A DNA stretch of 64,000 nt, from positions 868,001 through 932,000 of the forward strand of contig CAVTZH010000001.1 in assembly GCA_963739175.1 (NCBI GenBank), in the 5' to 3' direction. This document shows, piece after piece, positions 48,421 to 57,300 of the stretch; the stretch's first letter is position 1, and the number at the start of each line of letters is the position of its first letter. This DNA comes from VAZQ01 sp963739175. Lineage in GTDB: Bacteria; Pseudomonadota; Alphaproteobacteria; Rhizobiales; Xanthobacteraceae. The notes beneath the pieces are model-generated. The model worked only from the letters and a program-made list of their open reading frames with translations, did not search any database and was not told the DNA's origin. The position numbers were made by a program, and so were the translations under genes.

Positions 48421-48619
48421 CTGGCAGTTTCCTCATGTTTCCCTCCTGCTTGGCAAAAGTGGCCGTGCCTTCATCTTGGGATCGGCTAAAGCAGCGTTGA
48501 TCGTCTCATTGAGATTTGTCCCGGGAATCAATCTAGCGGGGTCATACCGCCGCCAGAACAGGTAGCCAGCGCACGATATTCATGCAAAAATACCACTAAT
48601 CGAGGCTTCGGGGCGCCTG

Positions 48620-49594
48620 ATGCATCCATCCATTCGCGCAATCAATATTTTCGTGAGCGTCGTCGAAACGAAAAGTTTCGCGGCGACAGCGCGGGCCGTG
48701 CTGACCGATCCGTCGGTGGTCAGTCGCGCGATCAAATCTCTGGAAGATGAATTGGGCATCGTGCTGTTCGCACGATCGACGCGAGCACTGAGGCTGACGG
48801 ACGAGGGCGCGCGGTTCTACCGCGACTGCGTCCAAATCCTTCAGAAACTCGCTGAAGCGACGCAGCGCTTCCGCAACGACCGAGCGGAGCCACGTGGACG
48901 GATCAATGTCGGCATGGCGCCAGGATTGCCAAGGCGATTGCTGCTGCGAGCTATTCCTTCATTTCAGCAACGATACCCACAGATCGAAATCATTTTACTC
49001 GGTGTAGATGAGGCAGCTGAATTCGGAAACAGGGGCATCGATATTGTCGTTCGCCCAAGTGCTCTGCGGCAACGCGGCGGACTGCGGCAGCCGGGACCTC
49101 AGGGCCTGGTCGTGCGCAAGCTAGCTCAATCACGCTTTGTGCTGTGTGCATCGCCCGAATACCTCGATCGCAATGGCGTCCCCCGCGCGCCAACCGATCT
49201 TCATCACCACGCATGCGTGGCGTTCGTGACGCTGGACCGCGATCGTCAGAACGAATGGCAGTTCGCAAAATCGGGAGTGCGGCAGAAGGTAAAGTTCGCT
49301 CCCAAGCTGCTGGTCCAAGGCACAGAGGCCGTGCGCGAAGCCGGCGTTGCCGGATGCGGAATTATCCGGCTTGGCATATTTGCTGTGGAGGATGAAGTTC
49401 GTTCTGGGAAGCTTGTACCGGTCCTGACCGACTGGGACTGCACCGGCGCGCCGCCGTATGCAGCGATCTATCGCAAGACGCGGCCGATGCTCCGACACGT
49501 CAACCTATTTGTTCGGCATTTGGCGCAAGAATTCCAACGCTACAAGCTCTCGTCGATAGCCGATGGGCCTGGGGCTACTGCGAAGACGCTTTGA
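48620..49594 (+). CDS. LysR family transcriptional regulator
   Basis: 324 residues. The N-terminal winged helix-turn-helix reads MHPSIRAINIFVSVVETKSF, AATARAVLTDPSVVSRAIKS, LEDELGIVLFARSTRALRLT. An effector-binding domain of about 200 residues follows (RINVGMAPGLPRRLLLRAIP; GVAGCGIIRLGIFAVEDEVR). Such proteins bind upstream of divergent target genes and respond to a small ligand. The divergent TTT receptor at 48436 is the obvious target. Its base composition seems less GC-rich than neighbouring core genes, suggesting acquisition. Confidence 0.92.
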   Translation: MHPSIRAINIFVSVVETKSFAATARAVLTDPSVVSRAIKSLEDELGIVLFARSTRALRLTDEGARFYRDCVQILQKLAEATQRFRNDRAEPRGRINVGMAPGLPRRLLLRAIPSFQQRYPQIEIILLGVDEAAEFGNRGIDIVVRPSALRQRGGLRQPGPQGLVVRKLAQSRFVLCASPEYLDRNGVPRAPTDLHHHACVAFVTLDRDRQNEWQFAKSGVRQKVKFAPKLLVQGTEAVREAGVAGCGIIRLGIFAVEDEVRSGKLVPVLTDWDCTGAPPYAAIYRKTRPMLRHVNLFVRHLAQEFQRYKLSSIADGPGATAKTL

Positions 49595-49673
49595 CGGAAT
49601 TGGTCGCCTGCAATGTCTCTTGTTGGCCCATCGCAACAGATGCCTGTGCAATGAATACTCGGCCTACTAGCGC

Positions 49674-50708
49674 CTAAAACAACACCCGTCCCTCGCGCAC
49701 GCGTCGCTCGTCAGCCTCCGCCATCAGCCGCACGATTTCGGGAAACGGCGTGCGCGGTTTCCAGCCGAGCTCGCGGGCAGCCTTGCTCGCATCGCCGCAC
49801 ACGACGTCGACGTCGGCGGGCCGGAAGAATTGCGGATTGACCCGGATCACGACGCGGCCGCTGGCGCGGTCGAGGCCGTGCTCATCCGTTCCCGAGCCTT
49901 GCCAGACGATATCGAAACCCAGGTGGCGGCCCGCCTCCGTCACGAAGTCGCGGATCGAGCGCGTCTCCCCGGTTGCCAGCACATAGTCGGCGGCGGGCGC
50001 GTGCTGGACCATGCGCCACATGCCGTCCACATAGTCGCCGGCAAAGCCCCAATCGCGCCGTGCGTCGAGATTGCCGAGCTCCAGCACGTCGCGCTGCTTG
50101 TGCCGGATCTGCGCCAGGCCGAGCGTGATCTTGCGGGTCACGAAGCCCTGCGCGCGCAGCGGCGACTCGTGATTGAACAGGATGCCGCAGACCGCATGCA
50201 TGCCGTAGCTCTCGCGGTAGTTCACGGTGATCCAGTGCGCGTAGGCCTTGGCGGCGGCATAGGGGCTGCGCGGATAGAACGGCGTGCGCTCGGTCTGCGG
50301 GGTCTCCAGCACCTTTCCAAACAATTCGGAGGTGGAGGCCTGGTAGAAGTGGATGCCCGCGCCGAGGGCCCGGATCGCTTCGAGGATGGCGGTGACGCCG
50401 ATGGCGTTGACTTGGCCGGTGTGGACCGGTTTCTCGAACGAGGGGCCGACATAGCTCTGCCCGGCGAGATTGTAGACCTCGTCGACCTGCGCGCGCTCGA
50501 TCACGCGCAGGACATTGCCGAACTCCTGCAGCTCGAAATCGATGAGGTCGACATCGCCGGCGATGCCGAGCTCCTGCAGCCGGCCGAGATTGGCGGTCGC
50601 CGCGTTGCGCACGGCGCCGACGACGGCATGGCCTTTCTCCAGCAGCAGCTTGGCCAGATAGGCGCCGTCCTGCCCGTTAACGCCTGTGATGAACGAACGC
50701 TTGGCCAC
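49674..50708 (-). CDS. gmd: GDP-mannose 4,6-dehydratase
   Basis: 344 residues from a GTG at 50708. NAD-binding motif SFITGVNGQDGAYLAKLLLE, the YxxxK pair in SPYAAAKAYAHWITV, GQSYVGPSFEKPVHTGQVNA, FYQASTSELFGKVLETPQTE and NHESPLRAQGFVTRKI. The enzyme makes GDP-4-keto-6-deoxymannose, the precursor of fucose, rhamnose and related sugars of surface glycans. No GDP-fucose synthase or reductase gene lies beside it. Confidence 0.93.
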   Translation of the reverse strand: MAKRSFITGVNGQDGAYLAKLLLEKGHAVVGAVRNAATANLGRLQELGIAGDVDLIDFELQEFGNVLRVIERAQVDEVYNLAGQSYVGPSFEKPVHTGQVNAIGVTAILEAIRALGAGIHFYQASTSELFGKVLETPQTERTPFYPRSPYAAAKAYAHWITVNYRESYGMHAVCGILFNHESPLRAQGFVTRKITLGLAQIRHKQRDVLELGNLDARRDWGFAGDYVDGMWRMVQHAPAADYVLATGETRSIRDFVTEAGRHLGFDIVWQGSGTDEHGLDRASGRVVIRVNPQFFRPADVDVVCGDASKAARELGWKPRTPFPEIVRLMAEADERRVREGRVLF

Positions 50709-50773
50709 GCGAACCCCGGCTCCACAATGGTCATCATCGTGGCATTATGCGGCGGCAAAGAGCAAGGCAAGCC

Positions 50774-51613
50774 ATGAAACCGAGCCGACCAACGACACTA
50801 TCGGCCCGCACCGCCGCGCGCATGGCGTGGCGCGCGGGATTGGTCGCGTTGCTACTGGCGGCGCCGCCGCAGGCCCTGGCGCAGGTTTGCAGCGATCCGG
50901 CGCTGATGCAGTTCGAGGTCGTGAGCAAGATCGTCCGCAGCCGGGTCGGGTTCACGCAGGGACTGGAGCTGCGCGACGGCGTGCTCTACGAGAGCACCGG
51001 CAATATCGGCGGCACCACCCAGCTCAACACCATCACGCTCGACGGCAAGGTGACCACGCTGGCGGACCGCGGCAGCAAGGTGTTCGGCGAGGGCCTCACC
51101 ATCCTTGACGACGAGGTGTTTCAGCTGACATGGCAGGAGCGGCAGGTGTTCGTCTACGACACCGCCGGCAAGCTCAAGCGGCAGATGCGCAACCCGCGCG
51201 ACGGCTGGGGGCTCTCGCACGACGGCACCAACCTCCTGTTCACCGACGGCGGACCGTCGCTCTACTACGCCGATCCGAAGACCTTCAAGATCGGCAAGTC
51301 GGTGACCATCCGCGCCGGCAAGGAAGCGGTCGCGGGCGTCAACGAGCTCGAGCGCGTCGACGGCAAGCTCTACGGCAACATCTTCACCACCCGCGCGATC
51401 GTGCGTTTTGATCCGCAGACGGGCTGTATCGACGCCGTCGCCGATCTCGGCGTGCTGTGGGAAGTGATGACGCCCGACGAGCGGGCCAGCACCAACTCGG
51501 CCGAGAACGTGCTCAACGGCATCGCCTATGATGCCAAGACCGGCCTGTTCTATCTCACCGGCAAGCGCTGGCGCACGATTTTCGTGGGCCGCTTCCGCGA
51601 GACCAAGCCGTAG
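50774..51613 (+). CDS. Glutaminyl-peptide cyclotransferase, exported
   Basis: 279 residues from the ATG at 50774. Signal peptide to about LAQVC, then the beta-propeller of the plant/bacterial-type cyclase: VGFTQGLELRDGVLYESTGN, VFGEGLTILDDEVFQLTWQE, GWGLSHDGTNLLFTDGG, GVNELERVDGKLYGNIFTT, NVLNGIAYDAKTGLFYLTGK. It converts N-terminal Gln of exported peptides to pyroglutamate. It diverges from gmd with 65 bases between them. Confidence 0.9.
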   Translation: MKPSRPTTLSARTAARMAWRAGLVALLLAAPPQALAQVCSDPALMQFEVVSKIVRSRVGFTQGLELRDGVLYESTGNIGGTTQLNTITLDGKVTTLADRGSKVFGEGLTILDDEVFQLTWQERQVFVYDTAGKLKRQMRNPRDGWGLSHDGTNLLFTDGGPSLYYADPKTFKIGKSVTIRAGKEAVAGVNELERVDGKLYGNIFTTRAIVRFDPQTGCIDAVADLGVLWEVMTPDERASTNSAENVLNGIAYDAKTGLFYLTGKRWRTIFVGRFRETKP

Positions 51614-51653
51614 ATCGCAGATTGTCAGAACAACGGCGCGGTGCAGGTTGCTG

Positions 51654-51808
51654 TGCCCTCTCCCCTTGCGGGAGAGGGCTCAAGAAAGAATCCACAGGCG
51701 CAATTGGGTGAGGGGTCTTCTGCGTAAGAAGTTTTGCGAAGAAAACCCCTCACCCGCTTCCCTATGTTGCAAGTCCGAGTCGCCCTCTCCCGCAAGGGGA
51801 GAGGGCAC
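51654..51808. repeat. Intergenic palindromic repeat, family E (large), with flanking direct repeats
   Basis: The 26-base arms GTGCCCTCTCCCCTTGCGGG... (51654-51679) and their perfect reverse complement (51783-51808) enclose a second pair (GGGTGAGGGG / CCCCTCACCC). Outside it, GATTGTCAGAACAACGGCG (51620-51638) and GATTGTCAGAACAGCGGCG (51835-51853) form a direct repeat with one mismatch. The second copy is the 3' end of the DUF2125 gene. Confidence 0.8.
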
Positions 51809-51839
51809 AATAACTGCGGCTGCGACTGCTGCGAGATTG

Positions 51840-52958
51840 TCAGAACAGCGGCGGCGTGCGGCCGACCGGCAGCGGCCCGAGCATCACCCGGCCGTCGACG
51901 AAGCGCAGCGGCACCGTGACCGCGGGCTTGCCCTCGAGCGTGGTGCGCTTGCCGATCGCGTCGAGCCCGACCAGGATGCTCTGGCCCTGCCTGCTTGCGC
52001 GCGATGCCGCCGAGCCCGGGCAGCAGCTTGTCGAGCTTGTCGATGGCGGAGCCGACACGGCCCTGCGAGACGATGCGCCTCGAGGTCGAGCTGCTTGAGC
52101 ACGTGCTCGAGGCCGACCACCGTCATCTGCAGCTGGCCGTCGAGATTGCCACGCTCAGTGAGGCCGAGCGAGCCGGAGCTCACCGCGATCACCTCGCCCT
52201 GCTGCACGCGCGCATTGACGATGTCGATGCGGCCACCGCGCGCCTGCAATTCCCGGAACCGCGCCGGCCAGGGTTTTGGCGCGAAGTCGGCGAGGCCGCG
52301 CAAGGTCGCGGAGACTTCGGCGTCGAGCGGAATGGCCGCGATCGGGTGCACCTCGGGCGCGCTGGCGGCGGTGGCGCGCAGGCCGACATCGAGCACCGGA
52401 TTGTCGGCGGCCGAGCCTTCGGCCATGCGGCCATGCAGCTCGAACCGTTTGGCGCTGAGAACCGTCGCATCGCTGCCGGGCCGCTGCACTTTGAGATTGT
52501 CGAACACCAGCGAGCCGCGCTGCGGCGCGCGCGGCGTGCCGCGCACGCTCGATTGTCCGAGCGACCAGTTCACCACATAGGCCGGCGGCTGGCCCGGATC
52601 GGCGACCGTCATCGGGCTCTTGAACTCGCCGATCAGCAAAGTCGGCTGGTAGATCTGCGCCAGCATCACCAGGTCGGCGCCCCTGAGCACGACTTGCGCA
52701 TTCTTGCCGCGCAGCTCCGCGACCGGTTCGGTGCAACGCACTTCGATGCGGAACGGAAATCCTGCAGATCGCTTGCGTGCCGCATTCATAGGTGCGGCCG
52801 GATTTCGCCTCGCGCGCACGCCAGCCGGCGATGGCGGTCTCCGCGCGCGACGCGGCATAGAACCAGAGCCCGGTCCAGATCACCGCGAGGGCGACCAGCA
52901 ACGCAAATGGCACGAACAGCCATAGGCGGCGGCGCGTTGCGGGTTGTCGATCAAGCAT
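51840..52958 (-). pseudogene. DUF2125 domain-containing exported/membrane protein, three frameshifts
   Basis: ATG at 52958 starts MLDRQPATRRRLWLFVPFAL with one membrane helix. The body (GFPFRIEVRCTEPVAELRGK, AQIYQPTLLIGEFKSPMTVA, GSLVFDNLKVQRPGSDATVL) is the DUF2125 family, common in Hyphomicrobiales and of unknown role, related to AsmA-like envelope proteins. Three single-base insertions are inferred: about 52757-52770 (restores TQAI-GFPFRIEV), 52073-52076 (restores DLEAIVSQGRVGSAIDKLDK) and 51984-51986 (restores KQAGQSILVGLD). Corrected, the protein is about 370 residues and ends VGRTPPLF. Three errors in one gene are striking, while the rest stays well conserved. Confidence 0.75.
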
Positions 52959-53224
52959 GGTCACTACGCTCCTGGACCCAAGTCTACTGCGGCGGCGGGC
53001 CGCGCGGTCGCCTCTCAAGCCCTTGAATGAGGCGTTTGCAAGGAAAAAGTGCAACCGCCTCAGGCATAAAGCGCGGCGCGATCCTACAACAAGGCGCTAT
53101 GAAGAATCCGAACAGCAGCATCGACACGGGCAATGTTGCGTAAGGCGTAACGATTTATAACTATGGAATTCATCTCGCCTGCCGGCGCCGAAAGGTCAGA
53201 ACCCGTATTGGAACCACCGTTTTC

Positions 53225-53809
53225 ATGGACCCGCTGACTGATCCTGCCGCCGGCGACCTCTGGGTTTTCGGTTATGGCTCGCTGATGTGGCGGCCGGGCT
53301 TCGACTATGTCGAACGTCTGGACGCGCGGTTGATCGGCGCGCATCGCGCGCTCTGCGTCTATTCCTTCGTGCATCGCGGCACGCCGGAACGCCCCGGCCT
53401 CGTGCTCGGTCTCGATCGCGGCGGCGCCTGCCGCGGCATCGCCTTCCGCGTCGTCGCGGCGAAGCGCGCGGACACCGTCGCCTATCTGCGCTCGCGCGAG
53501 CAGGTGACCATGGTCTACCGCGAGTTCGTGCGGCCGGTGCGGCTCAAGACCAATCCCGAGCGCGTGGTGCCTGCGCTCTGCTACATGGTCGACCGCAGCC
53601 ATCCGCAATACGCCGGAAGGCTGACGCTCGATCAGCAGGTGCATCACGTGCGCCAGGGCCACGGACATTCCGGCCACAACCGCGACTATGTGCTCGCGAC
53701 CGTGACCGCGCTCGAAGAGCTGGGCTACCGGGAGACCGAGCTGCATCTGCTCGCAGAGCGGCTCAAGGGCATCCACGAGACGCACGGCGGCGCGGCGGCG
53801 TCACCCTGA
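53225..53809 (+). CDS. Gamma-glutamylcyclotransferase, ChaC-like
   Basis: 194 residues. The family motif VFGYGSLMWRPGFDYVERLD near residue 13 binds the gamma-glutamyl group; CRGIAFRV, YLRSREQVTMVYREFVRPVR and HSGHNRDYVLATVTALEELG are typical of ChaC. The enzyme cleaves glutathione to 5-oxoproline and Cys-Gly in the cytoplasm. Its 3' end overlaps that of the converging plsC gene by nine bases. Confidence 0.9.
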   Translation: MDPLTDPAAGDLWVFGYGSLMWRPGFDYVERLDARLIGAHRALCVYSFVHRGTPERPGLVLGLDRGGACRGIAFRVVAAKRADTVAYLRSREQVTMVYREFVRPVRLKTNPERVVPALCYMVDRSHPQYAGRLTLDQQVHHVRQGHGHSGHNRDYVLATVTALEELGYRETELHLLAERLKGIHETHGGAAASP

Positions 53810-54577
53810 GGTGCGCGCGGCCGGCGCGCTTCTGATCCCGCTCTTCGCAAGCTCGCGTTCGCCTTCCGCAATCAGCCGCGCGGTCGCGGCCTCGACATCC
53901 TGCTGCAGCCGCGCCGCGAATTCGTCCTTGCTCAGTCCAGGCGCAATCGGATCGAGGATCTCGGCGACGATCGTTCCCGGATAGCGCAGGAACGACCGGC
54001 GCGGCCAGAACAGCCCGGAATTGAGCGCGATCGGCAGACACGTCATGCCGGTCTCGCCATAGAGATGCACGATGCCGAATTTGTAGCTCGGCTCGGCGCC
54101 GGGCGCGCGCCGCGTGCCTTCGGGAAAGATCACGATCTGGCGCCCACGAGCGAGCTCAACACGCGCGCGATCGGTCATGTCGGCCAGCGCCTGGCCGCGC
54201 CGGCCACGATCGACCGGGATCATACTGGCCTTCATGGCGTACCAGCCGAAAAACGGAATCCACTGCAGCTCGCGCTTGAGGATGAACGCCGGATCGGAGA
54301 ACAGCCATAGCAACGCGAAGGTCTCCCACAGCGACTGATGCTTGGAGGCAACCAGCAGCGCGCCGGGAGGAATTTTCTCGACCCCGCGGTATTCGACCTT
54401 GATGCCGCAGATAGCGCGCAGCAGCCAGTTATTGGTGATGCCCCAGAACATCGCGACCTTGATGATCGCGATGCGCGGCATCACCAGCGTCGGGATCGCG
54501 ACGATGAAGTGCACGAACAGATTGAGATAGAACAGGACGTTGAAGAGAGCCGAGCGAAGGATCAAGAGCACGAGCAA
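53801..54577 (-). CDS. plsC: 1-acyl-sn-glycerol-3-phosphate acyltransferase PlsC
   Basis: 258 residues from a TTG at 54577; a GTG six bases downstream, with CAGGA before it, may be the true start. An N-terminal membrane segment (LFNVLFYLNLFVHFIVAIPT) precedes the acyltransferase motifs: VASKHQSLWETF (His80, with Glu85 where most PlsC have Asp), IPVDRGRRGQ, IVIFPEGTRRAPG and LPIALNSGLFW. It adds the second acyl chain in phospholipid synthesis at the inner membrane. Confidence 0.9.
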   Translation of the reverse strand: MLVLLILRSALFNVLFYLNLFVHFIVAIPTLVMPRIAIIKVAMFWGITNNWLLRAICGIKVEYRGVEKIPPGALLVASKHQSLWETFALLWLFSDPAFILKRELQWIPFFGWYAMKASMIPVDRGRRGQALADMTDRARVELARGRQIVIFPEGTRRAPGAEPSYKFGIVHLYGETGMTCLPIALNSGLFWPRRSFLRYPGTIVAEILDPIAPGLSKDEFAARLQQDVEAATARLIAEGERELAKSGIRSAPAARTSG

Positions 54578-54669
54578 GTCCTGTGGGGCGGAAGAAGCGG
54601 CGCGCGCCGCGGCGATGTTGTCCGGATGTCGATATTACCCCGGCAGGCGGCGCTGCCGCCAGTGTGAGC

Positions 54670-55354
54670 TCAGCTTGAGACGTCTGCGCTCGGATTCACC
54701 AGCATGCGAACGTGCGAGAACAGGAACTTCAGATACTCGAGCAGGATCAGACGCGCGGTCGCGGGGCTCGACCACCACGGCTCCGCCCGCAGCTTCTCGG
54801 AAAACACCGGGAACGGGATCAGCGTCACGCCCGGGAGCTGGTGGGCGATCTCGGCCATGGCGCGCGGCATGTGGTAGCCCGAGGTCACCACGATCAGCGA
54901 GCGGACGTTGCGTTTCTGCGCCCACCGGCGCGTCTCGATCGCGTTGCCGAGCGTGTTCAGCGAGCGATCGAAGTCGACGCAGCAGGCCACGATCGATTCG
55001 AACTCCGGATGCAGGCGCACGATCTCCTTGGCATTGGTCGAGCGATTGGCGCCGCTGATCAGGAGGCGCTGGCCGCGCCTTGGCCGCCAACAACTCCATG
55101 GCGTCGACGATCCGCGAGGCGCCGCCGGTGAGCACGACGATGCCGTCGGCTTTGCGATCGAGCTTGACCTCTTCCGTCGGCAGCACCGAGACGAACCAGA
55201 AGAACCCGAGCGCAAGCAGCAGCGCCGCACCGACACAGAGCGCGACCGTCAGCCGGACGAGGCGACGTAACAATCGCCCTGGCCCGCGGCCCGTCTCGGC
55301 CGCGCCACCGTTGCGATCACCGGTGCGCGACCCGATTGTCGGCATCCTCTCCAT
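54670..55354 (-). pseudogene. YdcF/DUF218 family membrane protein, one frameshift
   Basis: Start is probably the ATG at 55354. One membrane helix (LTVALCVGAALLLALGFFWF) is followed by the DUF218 domain: KADGIVVLTGGASRIVDAME, LLISGANRSTNAKEIV, SLNTLGNAIETRRWAQKRNV, SLIVVTSGYHMPRAMAEIAH. One extra base in the CCTTGG stretch at about 55078 breaks the frame; removing it gives ELLAAKRGQRLLISGANRS and about 227 residues. DUF218 proteins such as ElyC/SanA act in envelope maintenance and YdcF binds SAM. It lies between plsC and ftsX on the same strand. Confidence 0.8.
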
Positions 55355-55460
55355 CCAGTTGGACCATATGCATGATCCCGAAACGTGGGAACCGGTTTTC
55401 CAACCAAATTCCGGCCGCGCCATGGCGATGACGCGCGGCAGGACCGGACGAGGGCAAGGG

Positions 55461-56444
55461 TTATTGAATGGCTTCGAGCGTCCGGTTCACGGTGGCCCGT
55501 GACGTATACGCGGCCACCAGCGCAATCAGCACAACCTGGGCGACTACCGCGGCGTAGCCGATCCACCCGATCGAAAACGTACCGAACAGGGCTGTGAATT
55601 GCTGGGTCGCCGCCGCTCCCAGGAGCCAGCGGGTGGCGAACTCCGCCAGCGCAAACAACGCCAGCGCGCTGCCGCCGCCGATGGCGCCGCCCTGCAGGCC
55701 AAGCCGCAGGAAGCGGCGCCGGAAGTGACCGGCGATGAAGCCGTTCTTGGCGCCGATGAAGTGCAGCACCTCGATCACGGTGCGGTTGGCGACCATGGCG
55801 CCGCGGGTCGCGAACACCACCGACAGCACGGTTGCCAGCAGCATCAGGGCCAGCATCGCCAGTCCGCCGAACAGCGCCGCGTTCGACATCGCCCGCATGC
55901 GGTCGACGAAGTTGCGGTGGTCGTCGAGGCTCGCCGCCGGCACCTCGGCGGCGAGGAGCCGGCGCAACTCGGCAAGATCGGGCACCGGCTCGCTTTCGAG
56001 CCGCACCACCACGATGCGCGGCACCGGCAGGTCGTCGAGCTTGAGCCCGGCGCCCAGCCACGGCTCCAGCAGGCGGGCGGATTCGTCGCGCGAATACGCG
56101 CGCACATCGGCCACGCCGGGCAGCTTGCGCGCGAGCTCCGCGGCGCGCAGCACGTCGGCCTCGATGTCGCGGCCGGACGCGACCCGCACCTGGATCGTGA
56201 CCTCGCGCGCCACCTCCGACTGCCAGTCGCCGGCGGCGGAGTGCACGAGGATCACGGCGCCGGTGGTCAGCGAGGCCAGGAACGTCATGATGGCGATGAC
56301 CGCGATCAGCGCGCGGCCGCCGATCGTGTTGTCGGGAACGATCGGATTCTCGAAGCGCGGCATCTCCTGGGCCGGCGCTTCCGCCTGCGCCAGCGGTCGG
56401 TCGGCGTAGGCCTCCACGCCACGATTGTCGTCAATCGTAGACAT
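55461..56444 (-). CDS. ftsX: Cell division ABC transporter permease FtsX
   Basis: 327 residues from the ATG at 56444, preferred over 56459 because AAGGA precedes it. An N-terminal cytoplasmic tail, first helix (ALIAVIAIMTFLASLTTGAV), a periplasmic loop (TIQVRVASGRDIEADVLRAA, YSRDESARLLEPWLGAGLKL) and three C-terminal helices (AALFGGLAMLALMLLATVLS onwards) match FtsX. With FtsE it couples ATP hydrolysis to activation of peptidoglycan hydrolases at the septum. It overlaps ftsE by 14 bases. Confidence 0.93.
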   Translation of the reverse strand: MSTIDDNRGVEAYADRPLAQAEAPAQEMPRFENPIVPDNTIGGRALIAVIAIMTFLASLTTGAVILVHSAAGDWQSEVAREVTIQVRVASGRDIEADVLRAAELARKLPGVADVRAYSRDESARLLEPWLGAGLKLDDLPVPRIVVVRLESEPVPDLAELRRLLAAEVPAASLDDHRNFVDRMRAMSNAALFGGLAMLALMLLATVLSVVFATRGAMVANRTVIEVLHFIGAKNGFIAGHFRRRFLRLGLQGGAIGGGSALALFALAEFATRWLLGAAATQQFTALFGTFSIGWIGYAAVVAQVVLIALVAAYTSRATVNRTLEAIQ

Positions 56445-57090
56445 GCAGCCGTCCTTCATGCAGCACGAGCCGGCGGGCGTCGTACTGATCCATCAGCGCG
56501 ATGTCGTGGGTCGCGATGACCACCGAAGTCCCGGACTTGTTCAATTCGACGAACAGCCGCAGCAGGCGCTGCGCCAGGTTCGGATCGACGTTGCCGGTCG
56601 GCTCGTCGGCAAGCAGCAGCTGCGGACGCGCGATCACGGCGCGCGCGATCGCGGCGCGCTGCTTCTCGCCGCCCGAGAGCACCGGCGGCAGCGCCGACAT
56701 GCGCTCGCCGAGCCCGACCCATTGCAGGAGCTCCACCACCTCCTCGCGGTAGGTGTCTTCCTTACGGCCGAGCACGCGCAGCGGCAGCGCCACGTTCTCG
56801 TAGGTGGTCATGTGGTCGAGCAGGCGGAAATCCTGGAACACGATGCCGATGCGCCGGCGCAGCGTCGCGAGCGCGTCCTTGCCGAGCGTGGCGATGTCGT
56901 GGCCGAACAGCGTGACCAGCCCGCGCGTCGGCCGCATCGACAGGAACAACAGCCGCAGCAGCGATGACTTGCCGGCGCCCGACGGCCCGGTGAGGAACTG
57001 GAACGAGTGCGGCTCGATGCGGAAACTGAGGTCGCGCAGGACCTCCGGCCCGAGGCCGTAGCGCAAACCCACGTTTTCGAATCGGACCAC
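56431..57090 (-). CDS. ftsE: Cell division ATP-binding protein FtsE
   Basis: 219 residues from a GTG at 57090. Complete ABC ATPase: Walker A LTGPSGAGKSSLLRLLFLSM, Q-loop region (IGIVFQDFRLLDHMTTYENV), signature LSGGEKQRAAIARAVI, Walker B LLLADEPTGNVDP and the switch His in VVIATHDI. It is the motor of the FtsEX complex and runs into ftsX with overlapping frames. It diverges from the zinc-ribbon gene at 57301. Confidence 0.96.
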   Translation of the reverse strand: MVRFENVGLRYGLGPEVLRDLSFRIEPHSFQFLTGPSGAGKSSLLRLLFLSMRPTRGLVTLFGHDIATLGKDALATLRRRIGIVFQDFRLLDHMTTYENVALPLRVLGRKEDTYREEVVELLQWVGLGERMSALPPVLSGGEKQRAAIARAVIARPQLLLADEPTGNVDPNLAQRLLRLFVELNKSGTSVVIATHDIALMDQYDARRLVLHEGRLHVYD

Positions 57091-57300
57091 GTTCTGCTCC
57101 GAGCCCCACCCAAAGCCGGCGCCGATTCGCTTTATAGCAGCGCCCCGTCAGGTCGGCCCATCCCGGCGGCCGGCAGCGCCGGCGCCCTGCACAACGGAGC
57201 GTGTTCGGCGGCCCTTTCCAGGCCCGACATGGTTTCCGGTCCGTTAACGGTCGCTTGCTACCGTCCCGGCCGACCCCCGGGGTGTCCCTTGAGTTCGCCG

